From positions 1 to 64,000 of the forward strand of contig DVNK01000024.1 of assembly GCA_018714445.1 (NCBI GenBank): a stretch of 64,000 nt of DNA, written 5' to 3'. This document shows positions 42,711-51,024 of the stretch, in pieces (position 1 is the stretch's first letter; every line of letters begins with the position of its first letter). The position numbers and the translations under genes are program-made. The notes beneath the pieces were generated by a model. It was given only the letters and a program-made list of their open reading frames with translations. It did not search any database and had not been told where the DNA came from. The DNA comes from Candidatus Fimadaptatus faecigallinarum. Lineage in GTDB: Bacteria; Bacillota; Clostridia; Christensenellales; Aristaeellaceae.

Positions 42711-45041
42711 ATGCGCGTGGAGCGAATAAACATGCGTGCGCTGGCGGAGTTCTCGCTGCTGACCGGCGATCTGTACGCCGAGGGGGCCAACGCCGCGCGT
42801 ATGCGCGAGGGCATGTTGAACCACCAGGCATTGCAGGGCCGCTATGAGGATGGCATGGAATCCGAGGTCGCGCTGGAGCTGAAAGTGCAGACGGCGACGT
42901 GCGAGTTGGTGGTGTCGGGTCGCGCTGATGGGTTGAAGGTCGCGGCCGACCATGTGACGGTCGAGGAGATCAAGTCGGCCGCCGGACGCGTCAGCCCTGA
43001 CAGCTATCCGGCGCACTGGGCGCAGGCGCAGGGCTATGCGCTTATGGCGTGCATCGAGCACGACATCGCGCGCGCCACAGTGCGGCTGGTTTACGTGCAC
43101 TCGGTAGCGAGCGGCGCGCTGACGAGGTTTACGCGCGAGTTCACCCGCGACGAGTTGCAGGCGCGCTTTGACGAGCTGCTCAGGCCATATGCCGCGTGGC
43201 TGGACGCGCAGGCGCGCTTTGAGGACGTGCGCGACGAGTCGATACATGCGCTCAGGTTCCCGTTTAGCGACTACCGGGCAGGGCAAAAGCGCATGGCGGT
43301 GGCGGCGTTCAAGGCGTTGCGCGACCGGCACGGGCTGCTGGTGCAGGCGCCCACCGGCATAGGCAAGACTGTGGGCACGCTGTTCCCGGCGCTCAAGGCG
43401 CTGGGCAAGGGCCATGTCGAGAAGGTCATGTACCTGACTGCGCGCCGGACTACGCGCCGGGCAGCCTGGGACTGCCTGACGCTGCTCAAGTCGCGGGGCC
43501 TTAAGGCGCGCGCGTGCGTGCTGACGGCCAAGGAGCAGATCTGCTTTACTCACGGCGCGCGCTGTACGCCGCTCAACTGTCCGTACTGCGTGGGTTACTT
43601 TGACAAGCGCCGGGCTGCGCTGGACGAGGCACGCGAGCATACGGACTACGACGCCGGGTACATAGCCGACCTGGCGCGGCGGCATGGGCTGTGTCCGTTC
43701 GAGCTGTCGCTGGACATCAGCGAGCTGGCCGACGTCATAATTTGCGACTATAACTACGTGTTCGATCCAAACGTGTACTTACGGCGCTACTTTACGACGC
43801 GGTCGCAGTTTGCGCTGCTCATCGACGAGGCGCATAACCTCGAGACCCGCGCGCGCGACATGCTCAGCGCGCAGATAAGGTTCGACGACTATGTGACGCT
43901 GTACCGGCATGTCAACGCGCAGTTGGGCGCAGGCAGCGCCGAATGCCAGCGCCTTGTTGAGCTGATGACCGCATGGCGGGCGTTTGGCGTGGGGCGCGAG
44001 GGCGCGGCGTTCGATGCGGAAAAGCCCACGGCGCTGATCGAGGCGTGCGCGCGGTTTACCGATGCCACGTCGCCATCGCTGGACGCCGCGGTGGAATGCG
44101 CGGGCGAGTGGGCCGAGAAGTGGTTCAGCATACTGGACTTTGCGCGTGTGGGCGCGCTGTATACGCCGGAGAACTATTCGACGCTGTATCAGGCTCAGCG
44201 GGGCGGAGTGGATGTTACGCAGCTGTGCGTGGACGCGACCGGGCACATAAAAAAGTGCCTTAAAAAGGCGCGCGCAGCGGTTATGTTTTCAGCCACGCTG
44301 TCGCCGATAAAGTACTATTTCCGCGCATTGGGGTTCGACGAGGCGCAGGGCGATGCGGTGCTGGAGCTGCCGTCGCCGTTTCTGAGCGAGAACTTTCTGG
44401 TGCGGCGGCTGGCGATACCGACGCGGTATTCGCAGCGCGCGGAGTCGCTCGCGCCGATAGCCGATGCGATAGCGCAACTGGCGCGTTCGCATGTGGGCAA
44501 CTATATAGCATGCTTTCCGTCGTATGCGTATCTGAGGGCGGCGCTGGGCGAGTTCAAGCGGCGCTGTCCCGACATAGAGGCGCATGAGCAGCGCCCGTCG
44601 ATGAGCGACCGCGAGCGCGAGGCATTCCTGAATCGCTTCACAGCCGCGCCGGTGCGCTCGATGGTCGGGTTCATAGCGATGGGCGGAGTGTTTGCCGAGG
44701 GCATAGACCTGCCGGGGGACCGGCTGTCGGGTGCGGTGATAGTGGGCGTGGCGCTGCCGCAGGTGTGCCTGGAGCGCGAGGCGCTGCGCGCGCACTTCGA
44801 CGCGACTCAGGGCGAGGGCTTCAACTATGCATATGTGTACCCGGGCATCTGCAAGGTGCTGCAGGCGGCGGGCCGCGTGATTCGCACCGAGGACGACGCG
44901 GGCGTGGCGCTGCTGATAGACGACAGGTTCTTTCGCGAGCCGTACAGCGAGCTGTTCCCGCGCCACTGGAATGTGGTGTCGGCCAAGCTGAGTGAGTTGG
45001 GCGAGCTGTTGCGGCGGTTCTGGCGGGGCGAGGCGTATTGA
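42711..45041 (+). CDS. Cas4/RecB-like nuclease fused to XPD/DinG-type Fe-S helicase
   Basis: A 776-residue DNA repair-type enzyme. Residues about 40-130 look like a PD-(D/E)XK nuclease: SGRADGL (Asp73), then VEEIKSA (Glu86, Lys88) and AQGYAL. From about 180 there is a superfamily 2 helicase of the Rad3/XPD/DinG group: Walker A QAPTGIGKT near 220, four cysteines between motifs I and II (ICFTHGARCTPLNCPYC and LCPFEL) that should bind a [4Fe-4S] cluster, the DEAH box LLIDEAHNLE, VMFSATLSP, and the late GGVFAEGIDLPGD and QAAGRVIR. It probably unwinds and trims damaged DNA. ATG 42711 follows GCGGGAG by ten bases. No CRISPR genes are nearby. Confidence 0.88.
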   Translation: MRVERINMRALAEFSLLTGDLYAEGANAARMREGMLNHQALQGRYEDGMESEVALELKVQTATCELVVSGRADGLKVAADHVTVEEIKSAAGRVSPDSYPAHWAQAQGYALMACIEHDIARATVRLVYVHSVASGALTRFTREFTRDELQARFDELLRPYAAWLDAQARFEDVRDESIHALRFPFSDYRAGQKRMAVAAFKALRDRHGLLVQAPTGIGKTVGTLFPALKALGKGHVEKVMYLTARRTTRRAAWDCLTLLKSRGLKARACVLTAKEQICFTHGARCTPLNCPYCVGYFDKRRAALDEAREHTDYDAGYIADLARRHGLCPFELSLDISELADVIICDYNYVFDPNVYLRRYFTTRSQFALLIDEAHNLETRARDMLSAQIRFDDYVTLYRHVNAQLGAGSAECQRLVELMTAWRAFGVGREGAAFDAEKPTALIEACARFTDATSPSLDAAVECAGEWAEKWFSILDFARVGALYTPENYSTLYQAQRGGVDVTQLCVDATGHIKKCLKKARAAVMFSATLSPIKYYFRALGFDEAQGDAVLELPSPFLSENFLVRRLAIPTRYSQRAESLAPIADAIAQLARSHVGNYIACFPSYAYLRAALGEFKRRCPDIEAHEQRPSMSDREREAFLNRFTAAPVRSMVGFIAMGGVFAEGIDLPGDRLSGAVIVGVALPQVCLEREALRAHFDATQGEGFNYAYVYPGICKVLQAAGRVIRTEDDAGVALLIDDRFFREPYSELFPRHWNVVSAKLSELGELLRRFWRGEAY

Positions 45042-45147
45042 TACGGCGTGATGGCGGCGGTTTTTGCCGCGACGTATTGACGCAATCACGGCCAGTTGAT
45101 ATACTGTAATCAGCGTATCCGGACGCAGTGAGTCCGGGTGTTATGAG

Positions 45148-46725
45148 GTGTTGGAATTGCGCCATATAGAGATACTGGATACGACGCTGCGCGACGGCGC
45201 GCAGTGCGAAGGCGTGGTGTTCTCGCGTGAGGACAAGCTTAAAGTGCTGCGGCGACTGGACCGGCTGGGAGTGGACTACATAGAGGCCGGCAATCCGGCG
45301 TCAAATCCCAAGGACATGGAGCTGATAAAGTTCGCGTGTACGCAGATGAAGCTGGAGCACGCGCGGCTGGCGGCATTTGGCGCGACCTGCCGGGTGGGTC
45401 AGCGCGCCGAGGAGTCGCAGGGGTTAAATGCGATAATAGAGTCGGGAGCGGATCTGGCGTCGCTGTTTGGCAAGAGCTCGCTGTTCCACGTGCGGGAGGT
45501 GCTGCGCGCCGCGCCCGAGGAGAATCTGCGCATAATACGGGAATCGGTGGAGTACCTGACCCGCAAGGGCGTCGAGGTATTCTTTGACGCCGAGCAGTTC
45601 TTTGACGGCTGGGCGTGCGACGCGGATTACGCGCTGGCCACGCTGCGCGCCGCGCGGGAGGGTGGAGCCACGCGCCTGGTGCTGTGCGATACCAATGGCG
45701 CGACGCTGCCCGGCGAAATCGCGCGCATAATCCGCGAGGTGATAGCGCAACTGGGCGACATAGTCGCAATACACACTCACGACGATACTGCGCTGGCTGT
45801 GGCGGGCGCGCTGGCGGCGGTGCAGGCGGGCGCGATGCAGGTGCAGGGCACGATCAACGGCTATGGCGAGCGATGCGGAAATGCCAATCTGTGCGCGCTG
45901 GTACCGGACATGATATTGAAGCTGGGCTGTGAGCCGGGTGCGTTCAGGCTGACCGAGTTGACGAGTGCGGCTCGGTTTGTGGCCGAGGTGGCCAACATGG
46001 CGCTGCCGGCATCGATGCCCTATGTGGGGCGTTCGGCGTTTGCGCACAAGGCCGGCATGCACCAGGATGCCGTAAACAAAAACCCGGCCACATACGAACA
46101 TATACCGCCCGAGACCGTCGGCAACAAGCGCCGCGAGGTCGTCAGCGAGGTCACGGGCCGGTCGGGGCTGATAAACCAGATGGAACGCGTAGCGCCGCAC
46201 ATAAGCCTGAAGAGCGATCAGGCGCGCGACATCGTGACCCGGCTCAAGGAGCGCGAGTGGCTGGGCTACTCGTATGAGGCCGCAGAGGGTTCGCTGGAGC
46301 TGCTGGTGCGCGAGGAGCTGGGCCAGCGCCACGACTTTTTTGAGCTGAAGGACTTTCAGGTGATAACCCATCGCCAGTACGACGAGCGCAGCGCCGTGGC
46401 CATGGTCAAGGTGGCCGTGGACGGCCGCGAGGAGATCACCGCCGCTGAGGGCGACGGCCCGGTCAACGCGCTGGACATAGCGCTACGCAAGGCGCTGCAG
46501 GTGTTTTATCCCAGCCTCAACAAGATGTATCTGAAGGACTTCAAGGTGCGCGTGCTGGACAACGGCGGCACCGCGTCGACGGTGCGCGTGCACATAGAGT
46601 CGTCCGACGGCGTACATTCCTGGTCTACGGTGGGAGTTTCTTCCAATATTATAGAGGCCTGCCTGCATGCGCTCAGCGAGGCCATTACGTTCATGCTGCT
46701 AAAGCAGCTGGAAAACTGGCAGTAA
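45148..46725 (+). CDS. cimA: (R)-citramalate synthase (2-isopropylmalate synthase family)
   Basis: Condenses pyruvate with acetyl-CoA to citramalate, the first step of the threonine-independent isoleucine route. At 525 residues and with EILDTTLRDGAQCEGVVFS at the start it matches the CimA type (TIGR00977) rather than LeuA. HTHDDTALAVAGALAAVQAG (metal-binding His pair near 210), the NGYGERCGNANL segment, GRSAFAHKAGMHQDAV and a C-terminal LeuA-like regulatory domain (VRVHIESSDGVHSWSTVGVS) are present. The start is uncertain: GTG 45148, TTG 45151 or TTG 45157 are in frame, and GAGGTG at 45145-45150 best suits 45157. A homocitrate or isopropylmalate role is less likely. Confidence 0.88.
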   Translation: MLELRHIEILDTTLRDGAQCEGVVFSREDKLKVLRRLDRLGVDYIEAGNPASNPKDMELIKFACTQMKLEHARLAAFGATCRVGQRAEESQGLNAIIESGADLASLFGKSSLFHVREVLRAAPEENLRIIRESVEYLTRKGVEVFFDAEQFFDGWACDADYALATLRAAREGGATRLVLCDTNGATLPGEIARIIREVIAQLGDIVAIHTHDDTALAVAGALAAVQAGAMQVQGTINGYGERCGNANLCALVPDMILKLGCEPGAFRLTELTSAARFVAEVANMALPASMPYVGRSAFAHKAGMHQDAVNKNPATYEHIPPETVGNKRREVVSEVTGRSGLINQMERVAPHISLKSDQARDIVTRLKEREWLGYSYEAAEGSLELLVREELGQRHDFFELKDFQVITHRQYDERSAVAMVKVAVDGREEITAAEGDGPVNALDIALRKALQVFYPSLNKMYLKDFKVRVLDNGGTASTVRVHIESSDGVHSWSTVGVSSNIIEACLHALSEAITFMLLKQLENWQ

Positions 46726-46772
46726 TCCGCGCCGAACTGACGCGCGGGCGAGCTGCCTGACGAGGTGGACAT

Positions 46773-48236
46773 ATGCAGTATCCCGGATTTGTAAGCGATT
46801 TTTTGAGCTGGTTATTTGCGCGCCCCGCAGGCGACGGCTTGGACAGGTTCATGGTGCAGTGCTTTCCGTGGCTGGTCACGGCGCTTATGCTGGCGGCGCT
46901 ATTGATATACCTGCCGCGCTACTGTTACGAGGGCTACACGGGCAGGTACTTCCTGAACACACACCGCTTGGAGCCGAATGAGGAGCCGACGTGGCTGCGC
47001 TTTGGCAGCCGGCCGCTGCGGGCGGCAATATGGGTTATTATGCTGTTTATCGCGTCGCGCGCGCTGTGGCTGGGCGCGGTGCAGCTGTGCCTGATGGCGG
47101 ATGGCAACTCGTTGAATGCTGAAAATTTTTCGTATTACATAAACAAATGGGACACGGTCAACTATACCCGAATAGCCAGGGATTGGTATGGGTTTGGCGA
47201 CTTTGGCGACGACACGTATGTGCAGGAATACAACATAGTGTTCTTCCCGGGCTTTCCGCTGATGATACGCGCGCTTACGGCGCTGGTGGGCGACTATGTG
47301 GTGAGCGGGCTGATACTGTCCAATGCGTTTGCGATAGGGTCGGGGTTGCTGCTGTATGCGCTGGTGTCGGACATGTACAGCGAGCCGGCGGCGCGGCGGT
47401 GCTGCGTGTTCTTTTACTTTTCGGTGGGCGCGTGCGTGTTTTCGGCCACTCATTCGGAGAGCGCATGCATGTTTTTGACGCTGTTGGCGGTTTATCTGGC
47501 GCGGCGGCGGAGGTTTGTACTGGCGGTCGTGGCGGGAGCGTATGCGACGTTTACGCGGCAGTTCGGATTGTTTGCGGCGGTGCCGGTGTTTTACGAGATG
47601 CTGCGCAGCCTTGAGCGGTATCCGACCGGGCGCGACATGATAATGCGCGAGTGCGTGGACACAGGCGCACAGGAGGGCAGCGCGACGCTGCTGGAACGCG
47701 CGCGGCGCAGCGTACGGTTGAAGCATGTGGGAAAGTATGTGGCGCTGGCAGCGTGCGTCCTGGTGGGCTATGGCGCGTACATGGCGATAAACTGGGCGAT
47801 ATACGGTTCGCCTACGGCGTTTTTGTACTACCAGCAGCTCAACTGGGGCAACGAACTGACGCCCATATGGAACTGCATATCGATAACGGCGGACCACTTG
47901 ATGCTGTATCTGCGCGATGGTTCAAATGCCAGCGGCGTAGTGGGGATATTCCTGCCGCAGCTGGTCATGGCGGTGTTGCTGCCGTGCCTGATGCTGGCAT
48001 TTGCGCGGCGCGGCGACGCGGGCGACAATGCATACATGTGGTGCTATGTGGCGCTGACGTTCTCGTCAACGTGGCTGATATCGGGCATAAGATACATCTC
48101 GGCGATGTACCCGATCTACATTATGCTGGGCCTGCTGTCGCAGCGGCGGGGCGCGCGCTGGATCATGTATGCGCTGATGCTGGCGCTGTTCCTGTTCTAT
48201 AACATATACTACTGTCTGGACGCCGTTATAGTCTGA
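46773..48236 (+). CDS. PIG-V-like (GT76 type) membrane mannosyltransferase
   Basis: A polytopic membrane protein of 487 residues with about ten helices. It has the pattern of the PIG-V family: KWDTVNYTRIARDWYGFG (Asp in the first outer loop), then NIVFFPGFPLMIRALTALVG and SGLILSNAFAIGSGLLLYAL. The family adds mannose or another hexose from a polyprenyl donor to lipid or protein acceptors outside the membrane. A long cytoplasmic loop (about 275-310) is Arg-rich. It starts at ATG 46773 behind GACGAGGTGG. Substrate unknown in bacteria. MscL follows after 20 bases, so this may be co-transcribed with it. Confidence 0.72.
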   Translation: MQYPGFVSDFLSWLFARPAGDGLDRFMVQCFPWLVTALMLAALLIYLPRYCYEGYTGRYFLNTHRLEPNEEPTWLRFGSRPLRAAIWVIMLFIASRALWLGAVQLCLMADGNSLNAENFSYYINKWDTVNYTRIARDWYGFGDFGDDTYVQEYNIVFFPGFPLMIRALTALVGDYVVSGLILSNAFAIGSGLLLYALVSDMYSEPAARRCCVFFYFSVGACVFSATHSESACMFLTLLAVYLARRRRFVLAVVAGAYATFTRQFGLFAAVPVFYEMLRSLERYPTGRDMIMRECVDTGAQEGSATLLERARRSVRLKHVGKYVALAACVLVGYGAYMAINWAIYGSPTAFLYYQQLNWGNELTPIWNCISITADHLMLYLRDGSNASGVVGIFLPQLVMAVLLPCLMLAFARRGDAGDNAYMWCYVALTFSSTWLISGIRYISAMYPIYIMLGLLSQRRGARWIMYALMLALFLFYNIYYCLDAVIV

Positions 48237-48256
48237 GTATGCAGGGGGAGCAGGGC

Positions 48257-48805
48257 ATGAAAAAGCGCATATCGGGACTTATAGGCGAGTTCAAGGCGTT
48301 CGCATTCAAGGGCAATGTGGTGGACATGGCTGTGGGCGTGATGATAGGCGGCGCGTTCGGCAAGATAAGCACGTCGCTGGTCAACGACATATTCATGCCG
48401 CTGATAAGCCTGATGCTGGGGCGGGTGAATATAAGCGACTGGTTCGTGGCGCTGGACGGCGGCAGCTATGCGACGGCCGACGCGGCGCAGGCTGCGGGTG
48501 CGCCGGTATTCAGGTATGGCGCGTTTTTGTCGACGGTACTGGACTTTCTGCTCACGGCGATATGCGTGTTTGCGGTCGTGAAGCTGCTTGCGCGGCTGCG
48601 GGCGCTGATGCCGTCCCATGCCGCTGCGCCCGCTCCGGCTGAGCCGCCGCGCAGGTGTCCGTATTGCCGAAGCGAGATCGACCGCGAGGCTACGCGCTGT
48701 CCGTATTGCACGAGCGTGCTGGATGCGCCCGACGCTGCGCCAATGGGCGGCGCAGGCAGCGCTGCGGCAGCCGAGACTGCGGAGGCGGTGAAAGTCGATG
48801 CGTGA
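48257..48805 (+). CDS. mscL: Large-conductance mechanosensitive channel MscL with zinc-ribbon tail
   Basis: A homopentameric safety valve that opens on osmotic downshock. The 182 residues contain the amphipathic start (MKKRISGLIGEFKAFAFKGNVVDMAVGV), the first helix with GVMIGGAFGKISTSLVNDI, the second helix FLLTAICVFAVVKLL, and then a tail with two CxxC pairs (CPYCRSEIDREATRCPYC), a small zinc ribbon. I recall similar tails in other Firmicute MscL proteins. Start ATG 48257 with GGGGGAG six bases upstream; an in-frame ATG at 48239 has no binding site. Overlaps the comEA-like gene by eight bases. Confidence 0.95.
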   Translation: MKKRISGLIGEFKAFAFKGNVVDMAVGVMIGGAFGKISTSLVNDIFMPLISLMLGRVNISDWFVALDGGSYATADAAQAAGAPVFRYGAFLSTVLDFLLTAICVFAVVKLLARLRALMPSHAAAPAPAEPPRRCPYCRSEIDREATRCPYCTSVLDAPDAAPMGGAGSAAAAETAEAVKVDA

Positions 48806-49175
48806 GGCATGGCGGCGTGAACCGGGGTTTGCGGTGCTGCTGATGCTGTGCGTGGCGTTGGCGGTCGTGGTGTCGATACGGGCTGAGCGTGCGCATGACG
48901 GTGCGGCGGTCACGGTGGCCGAGTTCAAGCCGCCGGTCAGCGCGCTGATTGACATAAACAGCGCGGATGCCACACTGCTTATGACGCTGCCGGGCGTGGG
49001 CGAGAAGACGGCTCAGCGCATAATCGACGGCAGGCCGTACTCCGAGATCGACGACCTGCTGGACGTGTACGGCATAGGCGAAAAAACGCTGGACGGATTG
49101 CGCGATCGGGTGTGCGTGGGTGCGCTTGACGGCGACGTGGACAATGACTCGAATGGCGAATCGCTTGCAGAGTAG
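48798..49175 (+). CDS. ComEA-like helix-hairpin-helix protein
   Basis: A 125-residue membrane-anchored DNA-binding protein: one N-terminal helix (AVLLMLCVALAVVVSI) and a C-terminal double helix-hairpin-helix (DINSADATLLMTLPGVGEKT, then IDDLLDVYGIGEKTLDGL). ComEA binds incoming DNA in natural transformation; this protein lacks the SLBB part that longer ComEA proteins have between anchor and HhH. No other competence genes are in the window, so the role is only likely. It begins within the mscL end (ATG 48798, GGAGG upstream). Confidence 0.82.
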   Translation: MREAWRREPGFAVLLMLCVALAVVVSIRAERAHDGAAVTVAEFKPPVSALIDINSADATLLMTLPGVGEKTAQRIIDGRPYSEIDDLLDVYGIGEKTLDGLRDRVCVGALDGDVDNDSNGESLAE

Positions 49176-49199
49176 CTATGCTATCATGAAGCGAGGTCG

Positions 49200-49460
49200 G
49201 GTTCGCCGTCGGCAGCGTGGAGCGAACCAGGCTGCACGACCTGCGCGGCAAGTATGATTATGACGGCATGTGAGACGGCGTAGTGAGGCGGCCATTGGCA
49301 GTGTTCGGCAAATCCAGCTGTACGACAATGTGCCGCAAGTGAGATTGTGGGATATGAATACATGGCTGAGTTTGCCGGCGGCAGCGTGGGGCGAACCAGG
49401 CTGCACGACCTGCGCGGCGATGCATCGGTAGCCGCGACATATGGCAAACAGTGCTGCAAA
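49200..49460. repeat. Degenerate 85-bp repeats between the comEA-like and MATE genes
   Basis: GGCAGCGTGG-GCGAACCAGGCTGCACGACCTGCGCGGC occurs nearly identically from about 49211 and 49380, and a diverged copy (GGCAGTGTTCGGCAAATCCAGCTGTACGAC) lies midway at about 49297, giving a period of about 85 bp. The rest up to 49622 holds only the MATE gene's upstream region; a TATAAT at 49584-49589 could be its -10. Confidence 0.75.
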
Positions 49461-49622
49461 CGCGAATTAAACGGATCGGCAGGGCGGTGCGGACATTTAT
49501 CTGTTCGCACCGCCGCTGCATGTGTGCGTTCGACGGTATGTACCAAATTTACGCCACATGGCTGACACGAACCGGACTTTGTGCTATAATGATGCGCATA
49601 TGCGTACGGAGGATGGGCTGTT

Positions 49623-51008
49623 ATGAGATTTGGCAACCGTGAGTTCTTCCGCGAGACGGTGCGCATCGGGCTGCCGATAGCGATACAGGGGCTGCTGACC
49701 AGCTCGCTGTCGTTTATCGACTCGCTGATGATAGGCTCCGTCGGACAGCAGGCGCTGGCGGCGGTCGGCGCGGCGGGACAGTTTGGCAATCTGCTGTTTG
49801 GATTCTACTGGGGTCTGTGCTGCGGCGGCAGCGTGTTCATCGCGCAGTACCACGGCGTGAATGACGAGGACGGCATACGCCGCGCATATGGTCTGACGAC
49901 GGTGTGCATGATGGTGGTGGCGTTGGTGTTCGGCGTGCTGGCTACGGGTATGCCCGAGTGGGTGATGACGATCTACTCGGACGACGCGGGTGTGCGCGAG
50001 CTGGGCGTAAAGTACCTGCGCATAGTCGGCGTGGCGTACCTGTTCCAGACGTTCTCGATGGCGTTGTCGACGGTGCTCAGCTCGACCGAGCGCGTAAAAC
50101 TGCCGCTGGTGGCGTCGATAGCCTCGATTTGCACCAATACGGGGCTCAACTGGCTGCTGATTTACGGCAACCTGGGCGCGCCTACGCTGGGCGTTGAGGG
50201 CGCGGCGATCGCATCGGTAGCCGCGGCGGTCGTAAACACGTTGGTGCTGCTGGGCGTGTGCATCGCGCAGCGCAATCTGGCGGTCACGCATATAAGGCGC
50301 ATGTTCCGCTGGACGCGCGGCTTTGTGCGCGATTACGCGATAAAGTCCGCGCCGCTGGTCGTCAACGAGACGCTGTACAGTCTGGCGGTGTTGGTCGTAA
50401 ACTTCGTATACGGGCGTCAGGGCGAGGGCAACCTGGCTGCGGTGAGCATATTCCGCACGATAGAGGGCCTGACGTTTGCGTTCTTCCGCGGGCTGAGCAA
50501 CGCAAGCTCGGTGCTGGTCGGCAAGCGCGTGGGCGCGGGCGAGCTGGGCGGCGCGGTGCAGTACTCGCGCTGGTATGCGATGCTGTGTCCGATGCTGTCG
50601 TTCATGGTATGCGCGTGCGTGGTGCTGGCGCGCGGACAGATCATGCGACTGTTCAACATAACCGATGCGGTGCGCATGACGGTCACGCAGATACTGCTGG
50701 TGTACATGATACTTGGCCCGATGCGCCATACGAATTACATACAGATAAACATGTACCGCGCCGGCGGCGAATCGCGTGTGGGCATGTTCATGGAGGTCGG
50801 CGGCATATGGCTGATAACGGTGCCGCTGGTGCTGCTGGTCGGATTCGGGCTGCATGCGCCGTTTATAGTGGTGTTTGCGGCGTCGATGATGGAAGAGGTA
50901 GTAAAACTGCCGATAGAGCTCAAATACCTGCTGAGCCGGCGCTGGATCAAGCCGGTCACCGAGCAGGGCATGGCGGCCAAGGCGGCCATGGACGCGAGCG
51001 CCGACTGA
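49623..51008 (+). CDS. MATE family multidrug/Na+ exporter 1
   Basis: A 461-residue exporter with about twelve membrane helices in two homologous halves. Family landmarks are RIGLPIAIQGLLTSSLSFID with GSVGQQALAAVGAAGQF, then a FGFYWGLCCGGSVFIAQYHG segment, and in the second half RIIG-like YFRTI-type sequence (AAVSIFRTIEGLTFAFFRGL). MATE proteins expel cations and drugs against H+ or Na+. ATG 49623 is preceded by ACGGAGGATGG. A close paralogue follows after 16 bases. The substrate is unknown. Confidence 0.9.
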   Translation: MRFGNREFFRETVRIGLPIAIQGLLTSSLSFIDSLMIGSVGQQALAAVGAAGQFGNLLFGFYWGLCCGGSVFIAQYHGVNDEDGIRRAYGLTTVCMMVVALVFGVLATGMPEWVMTIYSDDAGVRELGVKYLRIVGVAYLFQTFSMALSTVLSSTERVKLPLVASIASICTNTGLNWLLIYGNLGAPTLGVEGAAIASVAAAVVNTLVLLGVCIAQRNLAVTHIRRMFRWTRGFVRDYAIKSAPLVVNETLYSLAVLVVNFVYGRQGEGNLAAVSIFRTIEGLTFAFFRGLSNASSVLVGKRVGAGELGGAVQYSRWYAMLCPMLSFMVCACVVLARGQIMRLFNITDAVRMTVTQILLVYMILGPMRHTNYIQINMYRAGGESRVGMFMEVGGIWLITVPLVLLVGFGLHAPFIVVFAASMMEEVVKLPIELKYLLSRRWIKPVTEQGMAAKAAMDASAD

Positions 51009-51024
51009 GCGCCGGGAGGAGCAT

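Noticed and set aside
45090-45147. T-box or other riboswitch before cimA
   Set aside because: Only a 6-bp CCGGAC/GTCCGG hairpin; no T-box sequence, specifier loop or antiterminator.
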